A DNA stretch of 51,250 nucleotides from an uncultured Acetatifactor sp. (GTDB lineage: Bacteria > Bacillota > Clostridia > Lachnospirales > Lachnospiraceae). The notes under the pieces are model-generated. The model was not told the origin of the DNA. It searched no databases and saw only the letters and a list, made by a program, of their open reading frames with translations. Below, one piece after another: positions 50,821 through 51,250 of this stretch. Numbering within the stretch: position 1 is the stretch's first letter; every line of letters begins with the position of its first letter. The translations under genes and the position numbers were made by a program. The stretch covers positions 1 through 51,250 of the forward strand of contig CANQEV010000019.1 in assembly GCA_947595925.1 (NCBI GenBank). The letters are read 5' to 3'.

Positions 50821-51250
50821 TTACTTTATGATCTCTGTGATACGCACGCTGAAACTCTCTTCAATCACGACGACCTCGCCCTTGGCCACAAATTTGCCGT
50901 TCACCAGCACGTCGATAGGCTCTCCGGCGATGCGGTTCAGCTCGATGATCGTACCCGGCGCAAAGTTCAGGATATCCGAGATGGATTTCGAAGTCCTCCC
51001 CAGCTCCACCGTCACTTCCAGGGGCACATCCATGATCAGGTTGATGTTCTCGTTGCCTGCTGCGCTCTTGATATCCTGGGAGAAGTTCTGGAACTGCGCC
51101 GGCTGAACGTTCACGTTCTGCACCGGCTGCTGCGGGTTCGCCATGCCCATCATGGGATTTACACCCATCATCATGGGGTTCATGCCGTTCATATTGCCGG
51201 GCATGCCTCCCATGGCCCCCATGCCGTTCATGCCGCCGGGCATGCCTCCC
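50821..51250 (-). CDS. fliY: Flagellar switch protein FliY/FliN, C-terminal part (cut by the window edge)
   Basis: The frame is open to the right edge, so the N-terminus lies outside. What is visible begins with a Met/Gly/Asn/Pro-rich stretch, 13 Met in the first 34 residues after the visible ATG. The SpoA (FliN-like) domain follows (about 65-140, from LIMDVPLEVTVELGRTSKSI to VVIEESFSVRITEIIK). This domain forms the base of the rotor C-ring. In Firmicutes the low-complexity linker usually joins a CheC-like CheY-P phosphatase domain to the FliN domain, so FliY is more likely than FliN. The ATG at 51243 is probably internal. Confidence 0.85.
   Translation of the reverse strand, partial: GGMPGGMNGMGAMGGMPGNMNGMNPMMMGVNPMMGMANPQQPVQNVNVQPAQFQNFSQDIKSAAGNENINLIMDVPLEVTVELGRTSKSISDILNFAPGTIIELNRIAGEPIDVLVNGKFVAKGEVVVIEESFSVRITEIIK

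Overview
The window looks like a chromosomal segment of a motile, anaerobic, fairly GC-rich member of the Clostridia, most likely Lachnospiraceae. This is an inference. It rests on the Firmicutes-type fla/che gene order with CheC and CheD, on the giant fused 2-hydroxyacyl-CoA dehydratase activase, on lipoprotein solute-binding proteins with sugar-type permeases, and on the absence of outer-membrane genes. No tRNA, rRNA, CRISPR array, transposase or phage gene was seen.

Layout. (1) 1-4.5 kb, + strand: the activase-like protein behind a good promoter. It faces a small coiled-coil gene across a two-way terminator. (2) 5.2-8.5 kb, - strand: an Fe-S aldo/keto reductase downstream of phosphoglycerate mutase gpmI, and thiamine pyrophosphokinase thiN. 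(3) 8.6-19.5 kb, - strand: an unusual transport cluster. In transcription order it holds a large sensor-like solute-binding lipoprotein, two sugar-type ABC permeases, a HlyD/MacA-like adaptor with a long coiled coil, a cut-down MacB-like protein, and a second large solute-binding lipoprotein. It contains no ATPase gene. (4) 20.0-24.2 kb, - strand: an ABC exporter (ATPase plus a 1148-residue FtsX-type permease with a very long coiled coil). (5) 24.4-28.6 kb: a double GT-C glycosyltransferase on the + strand, meeting an acyltransferase-3 gene tail to tail. (6) 28.7-32.0 kb, - strand: rpsB-tsf preceded by an MFS transporter. (7) 32.2-51.25 kb, - strand: the distal part of a fla/che operon. In transcription order this is fliY/fliN (cut by the window edge), cheY, fliO, fliP, fliQ, fliR, flhB, flhA, flhF, flhG, PilZ protein, cheB, cheA, cheW, cheC, cheD, small membrane protein, fliA (sigma-28), FapA/DUF342 protein, small hypothetical, DUF6115-type protein and a MltG-N-like protein, ending in a strong terminator.

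How the genes work together. The fla/che block supplies the flagellar export gate (FliO/P/Q/R, FlhB, FlhA), flagellar placement (FlhF/FlhG), the chemotaxis phosphorelay (CheA, W, Y, B, C, D and the C-ring protein), a c-di-GMP-type brake and the late sigma factor. Its order, ending near rpsB-tsf, resembles Bacillus, with an MFS gene placed between.

The most unusual feature is a family of highly structured intergenic repeats at 16.66-17.01 kb, with an inverted relative at 19.78-19.96 kb. Each copy folds on paper into a long stem with a three-way junction, followed by a separate long hairpin. The copies differ in sequence, but several differences preserve base pairing, which argues for selection on structure. 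One repeat cluster lies between the solute-binding protein gene and its permease genes, like the REP elements between malE and malF of E. coli. All pairing and motif statements were made by eye; no folding program or database search was run.
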